Source: JANWYQ01 sp034432445 (GTDB lineage: Bacteria; Chloroflexota; Anaerolineae; JAAEKA01). From it: a stretch of 34,362 nucleotides of DNA. Numbering within the stretch: position 1 is the first letter of the stretch; each line of letters starts with the position of its first letter. This document shows positions 9,401-17,545 of the stretch, piece by piece. Below the pieces are notes generated by a model. The model made no database searches, was not told the DNA's origin, and saw only the letters and a program-made list of their open reading frames with translations. The position numbers and the translations under genes were made by a program. The DNA is taken from the NCBI GenBank assembly GCA_034432445.1, contig DAOUBX010000272.1, forward strand, positions 1 through 34,362. The letters are read 5' to 3'.

Positions 9401-12400
9401 CGTGGAGGTCAACAAGGCGCGGTGGATCACGGTGCAGGAAAAGGGCGAGGATGGCCAGTACTACTGGGTGTCGTCCGTGCAAGAGACCCCGATACTAAGC
9501 CGGCAGGTCACAACCGATGCCCAAGGCCGGGCGACGCTGGCTTGGAAGCCGACCGCCGGCGGCGAGTACAAGATCAACGCCCAGGTGACCGACAGCAAGG
9601 GCAATGCCGTGCGTAGCGCAACCTTCCTGTGGGTGGCCGACAAGCCGACGACCTTTGTGCCTTGGCGCGTGGACAACAACGACCGCATCGAGCTCGTGGC
9701 CGATAAAAAGCTCTACCAAGTGGGCGACACGGCCAAGGTGCTGGCGCCGCACCCGTTCCAGGGCCCGGTGGAAGCGCTGGTCACCGTGGAGCGCGGCACG
9801 ATCATCGAGGCGCGCCAGATCACCCTAGAGAGCAACAGCCCGACCCTGGAGATCCCCATCCTGCCCGACTACGTGCCGGACGTGTTCGTGTCGGTGGTCA
9901 TCGTCAAGGGAGGAAGCAGCGGCGCGGGCAGCGATCTCGGCAGCTTCAAGCTGGGCTACATCCAACTGCCGGTGGACACCAAGACCAAGGAGCTGCAGGT
10001 CACGCTGACTCCCAGCCTGCCGGAGCTCAAGCCGGGCGAGACCGTGACCTTCACCGTGGAGGTCAAGGACAGCGCCGGGCAGCCGGTGCAGGGCGAGTTC
10101 TCGCTGGCGCTGGTGGACAAGGCGCTGTTGGCGCTGGTGCAAGGGTATGAAAATAGCTCGCTGCTGGACACGTTCTATCGCCAACGCGGACTGGGCGTGC
10201 AGACCGCCAGCTCGCTGGTGCTCAATCTCGACCGGCTAAACCAGCAACTGCGCGAGGGCGCCAAGGGCGGCGGTGGCGGCGGCGATGGCGTAGGCATGGT
10301 GGACGTGCGCACGGAGTTCGAGGACACGGCGCTTTGGGAGCCGGCGGTCGTCACCGACGCGGCCGGCCGGGCTGTGGTCAGCGTGAAGCTGCCGGACAAC
10401 CTGACCACCTGGCGGTTGGATGGCCGCGGCGTGACCAAGGATACCCTGGTCGGCGCGGCCACGGTGGAGATCAAGACCACCCTGCCACTGCTGGTGCGGC
10501 CCGTGCTGCCGCGCTTCTTCACTGCCGGCGACCAGGCCGAGATCGGCGCGGTGGTCAACAACAACACCGATCAGCCGCGCAGCGTGGCCGTGAGCTTGGC
10601 AGCTAGCGGCCTGACCACCACCGCGGCGCTCACTCAAACGGTGGTTGTGCCTGCCGGCGGCCAGCAGAAGGTCGTCTGGCCGGCTGAGGTTACGACGCCC
10701 CCGGCGCAGACTGCCATCGGCGCGGCGACTGTGCGCTTCACGGCCGTCGAGAGCAGGCCGGGCGCAGCACCTGCCGGCCTGAGCGATGCCGTGGAGCTGA
10801 CCCTACCCGTCTATCGTTACAGCGCGCCGGAGACCGTGGCAACGGCCGGCACGGTGGCGCTGAACGAGGAGCGGCTGGAGGTCGTCGTGCTGCCGCCGGA
10901 CATCGACCCCAACCAAGGCGACCTGCGGGTGCGGCTCGACCCGTCGTTGGCGGCCGGCATGCTGGCCGGTCTCGATTACGTGACCAACTTCCCCTATGAC
11001 TGCACAGAACAGGTGGTCAGCAAGTTCCTGGCCAACCTGGTCAACTACCGCGCCCTCGCCGAGCTGGGCATTAGCCAGCCGGAGCTGGAGGTTAACCTGC
11101 GCGAACAGGTGACCAGCAGTGTGCAGAAACTGGCGGCGCGACAAAACGCGGACGGTGGCTGGGGTTGGTGGGCGCAGCAGGAAAGCAACGTCTTCGTCAG
11201 CGGCTACGTGGTCTATGGGCTGGTGGAAGCCAAGCGCGCTGGCTTCGCCGTCGACGACGCGGTGCTGGGCCGCGGGGTAGACTACCTGCAGCGCCAGCTC
11301 AAGCCGGTCGACACGCTGCAGGGCTATGCGCTGAACCAGCAGGCTTTCCTGCTCTACGTGCTGGCGGAGGCCGGCGCCGAGTCGGCGGACATGGCGCGCA
11401 GCGTGGCGCTGTATGATGTGCGTGAACGGCTGGGCCACTACGGCCGCGCTTACCTGGCGCTGACCTTCGGCCGGCTGGCCGACGCCGGCGAGCCGGCTGC
11501 GGCCAATCGCATCCAGACACTGTTGGACGATCTGGCCGGTGCAGTCCTGGTGTCGGCCACAGGCGCGCACTGGGAGGAGGCTGGCGTTGACTGGTGGACG
11601 ATGAACACGGACACGCGCAGTACGTCGCTGGCGCTGCTGGCATTCGCTCGACTTTCCCCGGCCGACAAGGTTCCTACCGGGCTGTTGCCAAACGTGGTGC
11701 GCTGGCTGATGATGGCGCGGCAGGATGGGCGCTGGGAAACCACCCAGGAGAACGTGTGGGCCATCATCGCTCTCACCGACTGGATGCAGGCCACAGGCGA
11801 GCTCGAGGCCGACTTCAGCTACCGCGTCAGCCTGAACCAGAACGAGCTGGCCACCGGCGCGGTCAACCAGAACAACGTGGATGAGCCGATCGACCTGCGC
11901 GTGGCCGTCGCCGATATGTTGCTGGACGCTGCTAACGGCCTGCTGATCTCCCGCTTCGCCGAAAGTGGCCAGAGCGGCGCCGGCCAGCTCTACTATACCA
12001 CCTTCCTGAACTACTACCTGCCGGCCGCCGATGTGCCGCCGCTGGACCGTGGCATGGTGGTCGCCCGTGACTACAGGCTGATCGACCCGGTCACCGGGAA
12101 GGCCAAGCCGGGGGACGCCGTGCGCAATGCCCAAATCGGCGACACGGTGCAGGTGACGCTGACGCTGATCCTGCCAACCGACGCCTACTACCTAACGGTG
12201 GAAAGCCCGCTGCCGGCCGGCTTCGAAGCCATTGACCCCAGCCTGGCGACCACCAGTGGGGTCTACGAGGAGGGTGGGTTGCAGCGCCAGGACACGCCAT
12301 CCCCCTGGTTCTGGCTGCCCACATCGACGGAGTTGCGAGACGAGAAAGTGGCGCTCTTCGCCGACTATCTGCCGGCAGGCACCTATCAGTTCCGCTACCA

Positions 12401-12518
12401 GATGCGTGCCAGCCTGCCGGGCCAGTTCCAGACTCTGCCGGCCATGGCCTACCAGATGTACTTCCCGGAGGTGTGGGGGCGCAGCGCCGGGGAGTTGTTC
12501 ACGGTGCGTGCCGAGTAA
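6432..12518 (+). CDS. bacterial alpha-2-macroglobulin lipoprotein with thioester
   Basis: The 2028-aa product begins with a lipoprotein signal; the lipidated Cys is residue 25 (LLFTGC). A Pro/Thr-rich tether comes next, followed by several Big_5/MG-type beta-sandwich repeats (about residues 60-480) and the macroglobulin MG domains. A probable bait segment and Gly-rich loop (KGGGGGGDG, near 1278) lead into the A2M domain. The thioester motif is CTEQ at Cys1524-Gln1527, within an alpha/alpha toroid (for example NADGGWGWW), and a receptor-like C-terminal domain ends the protein. Family knowledge: cleavage of the bait by a protease exposes the thioester and traps the protease. I chose the ATG at 6432 because AAGG lies 7 nt upstream and the signal peptide starts there; the frame is open back through the mobile element to 6282. 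The pairing with PBP1C is conserved in many bacteria. Confidence 0.93.
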   Translation: MTVQSRKSFLIIAAVLALALLFTGCSRPQETPAPQPSPALTVGPLVETPAVETTPTRPAAPTPAVRPDLPPVVVDTTPGRGQEHPLDAPIRVRFDQPMDPSSTGTAFTIEPAIEGEVTVADNELVFTPAQPLARGASYRFAVSDQARSRGGKALAAPVQVRFNAVGFLQVTTTQPANGSEEVSVDTPITVIFNRPVVPLTGVAQMADLPQPLRFDPPIAGKGEWLNTSIYTFRPDQPLAGATAYQVTVPAGLQDTKGSLLAEDFVFSFRTASPLVTGFAPEGTLIAPTTAITLTFSQPMDSASTEAAFSLRKERDEQPVAGAFTWSAGQRTLRFQPAQPLEYATRYRAQVTSDARSANGAAQLRDAYVNGFETAPRLALVRTTPSDGQTNVAPETSLIVTFRGIVDEKTLGADAFTIIPEPTGVFSYYASWEGRWQISWPMQPQTNYTVTLSAAISDIFGNRLGDDRVIRFQTGNRKPFAHLNVPNDVGTYNVYTNTLIAASYRNVSSLDFQLYTVSESDAQRLLGYNRWEALRTYRPKQDALIRAWSVPVSPPANQNVLQKIPLAADGGPLPAGIYWVEMRAPEVKYGDGGESGQLPPRHLLLVSPLNLVTKKTADEILVWATDLQSGQPVPNLPVRVTGSATAEGVTDGDGIMRAPIKQKDVWEPLVVFAGQPGGAYGVVSTDWSNGLGPWDFGLMSEFPPPTWQGYFYTDRPLYRPGQTIYWKGILRADNDAVYQLPPAGVQVRVTIRNPQGEVIYEKPHELSPFGTLHGELTLAEEAPLGYYYLEGSLMGLPQTDFIPSFGIGVQVAEYRKPEFVAELTTDKDEYLNGDTIRATVKAEFFFGGPVSNAKVRWTVFTEDAYFNYDYAPTGPWYSFSDFTGWDSREQRRYGGVVASGSGVTDNLGRFTFSIPADIADRQQSQRFTIDASITDLNNQEVATSAGVIVHRGLVYVGVAPRNYVASAGADSTVDVITVDWDSQAVPNQTVTVEVNKARWITVQEKGEDGQYYWVSSVQETPILSRQVTTDAQGRATLAWKPTAGGEYKINAQVTDSKGNAVRSATFLWVADKPTTFVPWRVDNNDRIELVADKKLYQVGDTAKVLAPHPFQGPVEALVTVERGTIIEARQITLESNSPTLEIPILPDYVPDVFVSVVIVKGGSSGAGSDLGSFKLGYIQLPVDTKTKELQVTLTPSLPELKPGETVTFTVEVKDSAGQPVQGEFSLALVDKALLALVQGYENSSLLDTFYRQRGLGVQTASSLVLNLDRLNQQLREGAKGGGGGGDGVGMVDVRTEFEDTALWEPAVVTDAAGRAVVSVKLPDNLTTWRLDGRGVTKDTLVGAATVEIKTTLPLLVRPVLPRFFTAGDQAEIGAVVNNNTDQPRSVAVSLAASGLTTTAALTQTVVVPAGGQQKVVWPAEVTTPPAQTAIGAATVRFTAVESRPGAAPAGLSDAVELTLPVYRYSAPETVATAGTVALNEERLEVVVLPPDIDPNQGDLRVRLDPSLAAGMLAGLDYVTNFPYDCTEQVVSKFLANLVNYRALAELGISQPELEVNLREQVTSSVQKLAARQNADGGWGWWAQQESNVFVSGYVVYGLVEAKRAGFAVDDAVLGRGVDYLQRQLKPVDTLQGYALNQQAFLLYVLAEAGAESADMARSVALYDVRERLGHYGRAYLALTFGRLADAGEPAAANRIQTLLDDLAGAVLVSATGAHWEEAGVDWWTMNTDTRSTSLALLAFARLSPADKVPTGLLPNVVRWLMMARQDGRWETTQENVWAIIALTDWMQATGELEADFSYRVSLNQNELATGAVNQNNVDEPIDLRVAVADMLLDAANGLLISRFAESGQSGAGQLYYTTFLNYYLPAADVPPLDRGMVVARDYRLIDPVTGKAKPGDAVRNAQIGDTVQVTLTLILPTDAYYLTVESPLPAGFEAIDPSLATTSGVYEEGGLQRQDTPSPWFWLPTSTELRDEKVALFADYLPAGTYQFRYQMRASLPGQFQTLPAMAYQMYFPEVWGRSAGELFTVRAE

Positions 12519-12530
12519 ACGCTCAGGCCA

Positions 12531-12679
12531 CTTCGTAGTGGCAACGTAACTACTCAGCCATAGGTGCCGGGCATTTGGATTCTGGTTTGCGAACGTGTCT
12601 GCGAAGCCAACCTAGGTCGCAAATCGCCTACAAATGCCCGGCACCTGAACAGTTACGTGGCAACTTTAGTCGCCCGGCG
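12531..12679 (+). repeat. half copy of palindromic repeat family, split by MITE copy 2
   Basis: After removing the MITE and one target duplication, bases 12531-12545 join 12665-12679. The joined sequence matches one arm of the 64-bp palindrome at 34103-34166: CTTCGTAGTGGC, then ACTTTAGTCGC, then the loop CCCGGCG, with a single mismatch to the arm consensus. The second arm is absent here. The interrupted repeat must be older than the insertion. Confidence 0.75.
12546..12656 (+). mobile_element. 111-bp MITE, copy 2, with 8-bp target duplication
   Basis: This has the same length, terminal repeats (GTAACTACTCAG / GTAACTGTTCAG) and internal 16-bp inverted repeat as the copy at 6298-6408, with three substitutions. 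It is flanked by perfect GTGGCAAC direct repeats at 12538-12545 and 12657-12664. Orientation is the same as copy 1. It sits 20 bp after the macroglobulin stop, inside the palindromic repeat described separately. No coding capacity. Confidence 0.92.
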
Positions 12680-12719
12680 ACAACTTGCGCTTGCGCCACA
12701 GGTGCAAGTGTGAGCTGAA

Positions 12720-12765
12720 AAACCACAGCGCCGGACGTCGCTGGCGGCGTTCGGCGCTGTGGTTT
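12720..12765 (-). terminator. terminator between convergent units, mainly for the minus strand
   Basis: A 14-bp perfect stem (AAACCACAGCGCCG, 12720-12733, with its complement at 12752-12765) lies in the gap between the convergent macroglobulin gene and the four-gene minus-strand operon. On the minus strand the stem is followed by a run of T; on the plus strand the tail is weaker (TTTGG). It therefore best ends the minus-strand operon and may work in both directions. Confidence 0.8.
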
Positions 12766-12809
12766 GGCCGGGGGTACCTCAACTTGCGAGCGATTAGCGC
12801 AGTAATCGC

Positions 12810-13442
12810 CTAAGGCAGTAGCTCGAACACCAAGTCGACCTCGAGGCTGTCCCCTTCCACCAGAGCGCCATGTGTCAACTGACTGGACTGGACACGCTCG
12901 AAGGCGAAAACTAGGCACAAGTCTTTGTTGGGCTCAAGGGGCAAGTGGAGTGGCAAGGCTGGAGGCATCGTGCTGACAGGAGTGCCATACAAGAACTGAT
13001 CGCCAGCATTGAGCACAGCATCACAGGCAGCATCGTGAAATAGCCGCAGCAACGACACCTGTCGAAGCTCACCCTCTTGATCGCCAGGATTGCCGCAGCT
13101 CAGATCACCGGCTTCCCGCTCCGACGCCTGACACCCGTGCTCGTAGTCGTGCAGGGTCACTTGAACGATGTCCAGGAACCCGGAGCGCGTGCCCATGTTC
13201 TGCACGCGGTAGTCGAGCAAGGTCAAGTCATCAGGTCCAAGCGCGCCGACAGCCAGGCGCGCTTGGACGCGCGAGGGCGCTTGTGCCTGGTCACCGGCGT
13301 CAGGGAGCGCAAGTTGCACAATTGTCTCTTCACGTCCGATCGCGCTCAATCCTTGTGATCCCCTGAGATAGCTGATGGCAGCAGCCGCCACCATGAGGAT
13401 CATCAAGAAGGAGACCACCAGGACTGCGACTACACGTTTCAT
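12810..13442 (-). CDS. membrane-anchored exported protein of two-component operon, function unknown
   Basis: The 210-aa product starts with a basic/hydrophobic segment (about residues 4-24) that is a signal anchor or uncleaved signal peptide. The remainder is soluble and outside the membrane, with beta-strand character and several Cys (in the CQASEREAGDLSCGNPG region and at CDAV and LCLVF), which suggests disulfides. I do not recognise the family. Its ATG overlaps the stop of the response regulator by 4 bp (ATGA), so translation is probably coupled. Being last in the operon, after kinase and regulator, it may be a ligand-binding accessory for the sensor or the main output of the system. The repeated phrase-like segments PSRVQARLAVGALG and TLHDYEHGC do not point to an enzyme. 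A terminator lies 45 bp downstream. Confidence 0.75.
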   Translation of the reverse strand: MKRVVAVLVVSFLMILMVAAAAISYLRGSQGLSAIGREETIVQLALPDAGDQAQAPSRVQARLAVGALGPDDLTLLDYRVQNMGTRSGFLDIVQVTLHDYEHGCQASEREAGDLSCGNPGDQEGELRQVSLLRLFHDAACDAVLNAGDQFLYGTPVSTMPPALPLHLPLEPNKDLCLVFAFERVQSSQLTHGALVEGDSLEVDLVFELLP

Positions 13443-14161
13443 GAGCTCGTTTCCTTGGCAGAGCTCAGCCTTTCAGGCGCAGGAGTGAAGCGATAGCCAA
13501 CGCCCCGCTCTGTACAGATATAACGAGGATTGGCCGGATCGTCCTCGATCTTCTCGCGCAAGTAGCGGATATACAACGACAAGTTGCGTGTGTCCCCGAC
13601 ATAGGCAGGGCCCCAGACCTCGGTGATCAGCTCCGTGTGGGGAACCACGCGGTCGCGGTGTTGCACCAAATAGCTCAGCAGGCGAAACTCAGTGGGGGTC
13701 AGATGCATCGGATGACCGCGGCGAAGCACTTGTAGGCGCGCCAGATCGATGCGCAAGGTGTCATCTTGGTAGAGTAGCTGCCCGTTGACCACCTGAGCAG
13801 CGCGGCGGCGCAGAACCGCCTCCACGCGCATCTCGAGCTCGCGTAGGTCGAAAGGCTTCTTGACGTAGTCATCGGCGCCAACGCTAAAACCATGAATGAC
13901 GTCATCCTGGCTGCCCTTGGCTGTCAACAGAATGACCGGTATCTCGAAGGCCTCGCGCAGCCGGCGACAAACCTCCCAACCGTCCATGCCCGGCATCATC
14001 ACATCGAGGATGATCAGATCAGGTCGGCGTTCAGCGGCCAAGCGCAAGCCAGCAGGGCCATCGTTGGCCAGCAGCGTCGTGTAGCCCTTGCTCTGGAAAA
14101 ACACTGCCAGCAGCTGAGCAAAGGTGATCTCGTCGTCGACAATCAGTAAGGTCGCGCTCAT
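13439..14161 (-). CDS. OmpR/PhoB-family response regulator
   Basis: The 240-aa product has an N-terminal receiver domain with acidic pocket Asp9/Asp10, phospho-acceptor Asp53 (LIILDVMMPG), the Thr of LLTAKG and the Lys of KKPF. A winged-helix Trans_reg_C domain (about 130-228) follows, with the typical LTPTEFRLLSYLV and RGVGYRF segments. It should be phosphorylated by the kinase encoded just upstream and then bind DNA as a dimer. The start overlaps the kinase stop by 4 bp and its stop overlaps the next gene by 4 bp. The targets are not evident; the operon's own promoter at 17508-17536 is a natural candidate. Confidence 0.95.
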   Translation of the reverse strand: MSATLLIVDDEITFAQLLAVFFQSKGYTTLLANDGPAGLRLAAERRPDLIILDVMMPGMDGWEVCRRLREAFEIPVILLTAKGSQDDVIHGFSVGADDYVKKPFDLRELEMRVEAVLRRRAAQVVNGQLLYQDDTLRIDLARLQVLRRGHPMHLTPTEFRLLSYLVQHRDRVVPHTELITEVWGPAYVGDTRNLSLYIRYLREKIEDDPANPRYICTERGVGYRFTPAPERLSSAKETSS

Positions 14162-16572
14162 GCTTCTTCGTTCATGACCGGCACTGTAAAAGTGAAGCGG
14201 CAGTAACGGTCGACTTCGCTGTTAACCCAGATCTGGCCGCCCATGGCTTCGGTCAACTGTTTGGCAACCCAAAGGCCCAGGCCATAGCCGTAGGTGTTTT
14301 GGTTGTCGGCAGCGTGAATGCGATAAAAGCGCTCGAACACGTGCTCCTGGTGCTGCGGGCTAATTCCCGGCCCTTCATCAGCTACAGAGATCTCGACGAA
14401 CCGCGAACCGTTCAGCGCAATGCTCACGGTGATCGCCGACTGACGCCAAGCGTATTTCACGGCGTTGTCGATGAGGCTGTTCAGTACGGTCTCAAGCGCG
14501 TTCTCGTCCACCCGTACCCAGACTCCAGAGGCAAGCGACTGAAATGCAAAAGTCTTATGCGGATAGCCGGTGCGCCAGCGCTGCAAGACCTGTTCCACCG
14601 CCAGCTCGATAGCCACCGGCCGGGGCTGCAGCACCCAACTGCCCGACTCCAGGCGCGAGACATCGAGCAGTTTGTCGGCAAAGTCGGCCAAACGTTTGCT
14701 CTGAGCCATCAGGATGTTGAGGTACTCGTGGCGCCGGCTCTCACCGGTATCTTCTTCCGCCAACATCATGGCAGACACGGTGTTGATGTACGCCAAGGGG
14801 GTGCGCAGTTCGTGGGAAAACGCCGCAATGAGCTCCTGCTGCAGGCGCTCCATCGCTTGTTGCTCGGTAATGTCGCGCAAGCGCACGACCATGCCGCCGC
14901 GGTCATCGCCGCCGGCGAGCAACGGGGCTGCGCTGAGCGAGACGACGCGCTGCATCCCACGCCGATCACGGATCACCCAGTGATCGTCATGCAGGGTGCG
15001 TTGCCCGGCCAGAACGGTGAACAGGCTACAATTGCGGTTACACTGCTCGCCGCCGGGACACCCCAGCACCTGGCACATCAACCGGCCGACAACCTCGTCG
15101 CTACGCCAACCGGTCAATTCCTCAGCGGCCGGGTTGAGACTGAGGATGTAACCCTCATGATCAGTCGTCACAAGGCCATCGGCTACCGTGTCCACGATCA
15201 GCTTGGCCTTGCGCCGCTCGGCCTCGATCGCCCGAAACAGCCGCACGTTGTCCAGGGCGATTGCGGCGTGATCAGCGAGACTGGAGAGCGCCTGTAGCGA
15301 GGCTTCCTCGCCGGAGTGCGACGTGACCCGTTCGATCAGGACCATGCCCAGGGCCTGGCGTTGGCTAACGATCGGAACCAGCCAGCGGTCCCTGGTCGTC
15401 GAAGCCAGGTCGGGCAATCCTTGAGCAGCCGCCGGCAAGACAACGGCGCGGTCGAGTTGTCTTGCCACCTCAATCAGCCGCAGCGGATCAGGCGCAGGTT
15501 CGGGCATGTCTTGGCTGAGCGTCAAGGTGGGCAAGCCTTCCGTAGCTACCACAACCAAGCCGGCATCGCCGTCAACGATCTCCATCGCACATCCCAGCGT
15601 GTGCTGTACGATTTCCTGCGGATCCAGGGTCGCATTGATGCGCCGCGCCGTGCGTTCGATGGCGCCAAGCTGCTTCAGTCGACGAGCCAACGCACGATCA
15701 GTACGGGCATAACGACTGGCGTGTTCGAGCGCCTTCTCGCCGGCGGTCACCAGACTGCGCAACCGACCGATCTCCGCCTGGCCAAAGCGCCCGCGCCGGC
15801 TGTTGATCACCGCCAGCACAGCCATGATCTGGCCATCCGACCGGCGCAACGGGATGGCCAGCAACGACTGTATGGCGTCCTGAGCCGCGGCACCGGACAA
15901 CTCGAAGCGGCGGTCATTGGGGAAATCGTTCAGAATCGTGTCAGCGTTGCGCTCGACCAGCCAGGCAGCTAGGCTCGTGTTTGGCGGGTGAGCTGTGTCA
16001 ACCGGCGCGCGTTGAGCACCGGCGATCAAATCCCAGTGGTCATCCAGCGGGCTGCGCAGAAGCAGGATCGCTTCCTGGGCCCGGCCAATCCGCTGGCTCT
16101 CGCTCAGCAAGTAGCTGACCACCTGGTCTAGCTCGGGCGCGGCCGTCAGCAGGGTGCGAGAGTCGCGCACAGCGTCGGTAAGTGCCTCCTGGGTTTGCAA
16201 GATGCGCGTGGAGTCTGCCACCAAATAGGCCAGCACGTTGAGAAAGACCATAAAAGCCAACAACTCGATCACTGCCACGGACACTCGGTTCCAACGCCAG
16301 AGCCACAGCAGCTCCGGCACAAACATGGCGGTGAAAAACGCCGAGCTGATGAGGCCGGCCGTCAAACCAAACCCATAGGCGACCAACACCACCGGGATAA
16401 TGCACAAGTAGCGAAATACCCACTGGAAAGGCCAGCCCAAGGCCCTGGACAAATAGAGCAACCCCATCACGCCAAGAGTCGTTACGATGATGAACAGCAA
16501 GCGTCCATCGGACCGGATGTAATCCAGCTCCGCCGCATTCTTCTGCCAAGTGCTCTTCAGCGCAGTGGTCAT
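14158..16572 (-). CDS. membrane sensor histidine kinase with GAF and PAS domains
   Basis: The 804-aa product begins with a four-helix membrane region (about 25-122) like DUF4118. Two GAF-like domains follow (about 130-290 and 300-455), then a PAS domain (about 465-575). HisKA has phospho-acceptor His587 (FSHELRTP). The HATPase domain contains NSLIDNAVKYA, DEGPGIS and GYGLGLWVAK. The PAS domain contains a four-cysteine cluster, Cys500, Cys505, Cys511 and Cys515 (C-x4-C-x5-C-x3-C), which could hold a metal or Fe-S site or act as a redox switch; this is inference. There is no large extracellular sensor loop, so the signal is probably intracellular or within the membrane. Both ends overlap neighbours by 4 bp. 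The partner is the regulator immediately downstream. Confidence 0.94.
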   Translation of the reverse strand: MTTALKSTWQKNAAELDYIRSDGRLLFIIVTTLGVMGLLYLSRALGWPFQWVFRYLCIIPVVLVAYGFGLTAGLISSAFFTAMFVPELLWLWRWNRVSVAVIELLAFMVFLNVLAYLVADSTRILQTQEALTDAVRDSRTLLTAAPELDQVVSYLLSESQRIGRAQEAILLLRSPLDDHWDLIAGAQRAPVDTAHPPNTSLAAWLVERNADTILNDFPNDRRFELSGAAAQDAIQSLLAIPLRRSDGQIMAVLAVINSRRGRFGQAEIGRLRSLVTAGEKALEHASRYARTDRALARRLKQLGAIERTARRINATLDPQEIVQHTLGCAMEIVDGDAGLVVVATEGLPTLTLSQDMPEPAPDPLRLIEVARQLDRAVVLPAAAQGLPDLASTTRDRWLVPIVSQRQALGMVLIERVTSHSGEEASLQALSSLADHAAIALDNVRLFRAIEAERRKAKLIVDTVADGLVTTDHEGYILSLNPAAEELTGWRSDEVVGRLMCQVLGCPGGEQCNRNCSLFTVLAGQRTLHDDHWVIRDRRGMQRVVSLSAAPLLAGGDDRGGMVVRLRDITEQQAMERLQQELIAAFSHELRTPLAYINTVSAMMLAEEDTGESRRHEYLNILMAQSKRLADFADKLLDVSRLESGSWVLQPRPVAIELAVEQVLQRWRTGYPHKTFAFQSLASGVWVRVDENALETVLNSLIDNAVKYAWRQSAITVSIALNGSRFVEISVADEGPGISPQHQEHVFERFYRIHAADNQNTYGYGLGLWVAKQLTEAMGGQIWVNSEVDRYCRFTFTVPVMNEEA

Positions 16573-17453
16573 AAGACTAGGGGCACCAGGAATAGGCTAA
16601 ACACCAGGTTGGCAGCGAAGGAGGACACCAGGCTCCTCCGCTTGAAGCGCAGGAGCACTAGCACGAGGGAGTACACCACGCCGTAGACAAGGTATACGAC
16701 GGCCGCCAGGGGATTGGGGTTGCCGACCACAAAGGCAGCATAAAACAGCGCCGCTAGCAGCGCCAGACGCATCATGGCTTGGCTCAAGCTCAGCCCCATG
16801 CCGCTCATGAGGACATGGAGGCCTAGGCCGCGCAGGAGCACTTCCTCGCTCAAGATACGCAACCCGAGCAGATAGCCTAGCACCCAAGCCAGCTCACGCC
16901 AATCCGGCGCGCGCACGATACCGAAAGTGATCAACACATGAAAGCCTACGATGGCGCCGATGGAAGCGCCCAGGAGCGCATCTGCAGGCCAACGGTCAAA
17001 AACGAAGCCGATGCGCTGCAAGGTCGCCTTGCGCCCGCGGTAAATCGATGTGAAAACTCCCCAGGTAAACGCGCCCAAGAGGACAAGAAACCACCAAGGA
17101 AAGGGGAATTTCGTGGTCAACGCCTCGCTCTGTGCCAATACAATGGCGATTGTCGATAACAACAGAAAGCTTCCCAGCTTAGCGACCCACGTGCGGTGCG
17201 GCGTGCGCCCAGTGTCCCCGTGATAGTACGCCTGTACATTGAAGGCCAGGATCAAAGGCAGGAGCGGAGCCACGACCAGTTGCAAGTAGGCGCGGTAGGG
17301 CTGCAGCGCGGGTGTCAGCACCGCCAGCACGGAGATGATCACGGCCACCACCACGGCGATCAGCATCCAACGCCAGACGCGGGTGTTTTCCAGCAGCTTC
17401 TGCTGGCCGATCGCTTCCCAATCGTCGCGGACGGTGATCTCAAGCAGTTGCAT
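16569..17453 (-). CDS. CPBP-type (Abi) integral membrane protein, probably catalytically degenerate
   Basis: The 294-aa product has about eight membrane segments. The first CPBP metalloprotease motif EExxxR is present at Glu203-Glu204 and Arg208 (SEEVLLRG). The later conserved His motifs expected in the following helices are not seen: the corresponding stretches read LFYAAFVVG and SFAANLVF. An active CAAX-type protease is therefore doubtful, and the protein may be a membrane sensor or chaperone for the kinase. The frame is open to a GTG at 17519, but a good promoter's -10 box lies inside that stretch, so translation more likely starts at the ATG at 17453, about 48 nt after the predicted start of transcription. 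It is first in the four-gene operon and overlaps the kinase by 4 bp. Confidence 0.75.
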   Translation of the reverse strand: MQLLEITVRDDWEAIGQQKLLENTRVWRWMLIAVVVAVIISVLAVLTPALQPYRAYLQLVVAPLLPLILAFNVQAYYHGDTGRTPHRTWVAKLGSFLLLSTIAIVLAQSEALTTKFPFPWWFLVLLGAFTWGVFTSIYRGRKATLQRIGFVFDRWPADALLGASIGAIVGFHVLITFGIVRAPDWRELAWVLGYLLGLRILSEEVLLRGLGLHVLMSGMGLSLSQAMMRLALLAALFYAAFVVGNPNPLAAVVYLVYGVVYSLVLVLLRFKRRSLVSSFAANLVFSLFLVPLVL

Positions 17454-17507
17454 GGTAGCACGCAGAAGAAGATGCGACAGCAGAGGTGACGGTGCAGTGA
17501 CGACTTG

Positions 17508-17536
17508 ATTATACGTCACAAAGCGCGTCTACTCAA
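17508..17536 (-). promoter_or_regulatory. promoter of the CPBP/kinase/regulator operon
   Basis: On the minus strand, TTGAGT (17531-17536) and a perfect TATAAT (17508-17513) are separated by 17 bp. Predicted transcription starts near 17501. It lies just after the acpS stop (17546), so the operon can be read independently of the upstream genes. Confidence 0.75.
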
Positions 17537-17545
17537 AACCGACTG

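Noticed and set aside
17454..17519. GTG start at 17519 for the CPBP-like gene
   Set aside because: The TATAAT of the promoter lies within this stretch, so it would not be in the mRNA.
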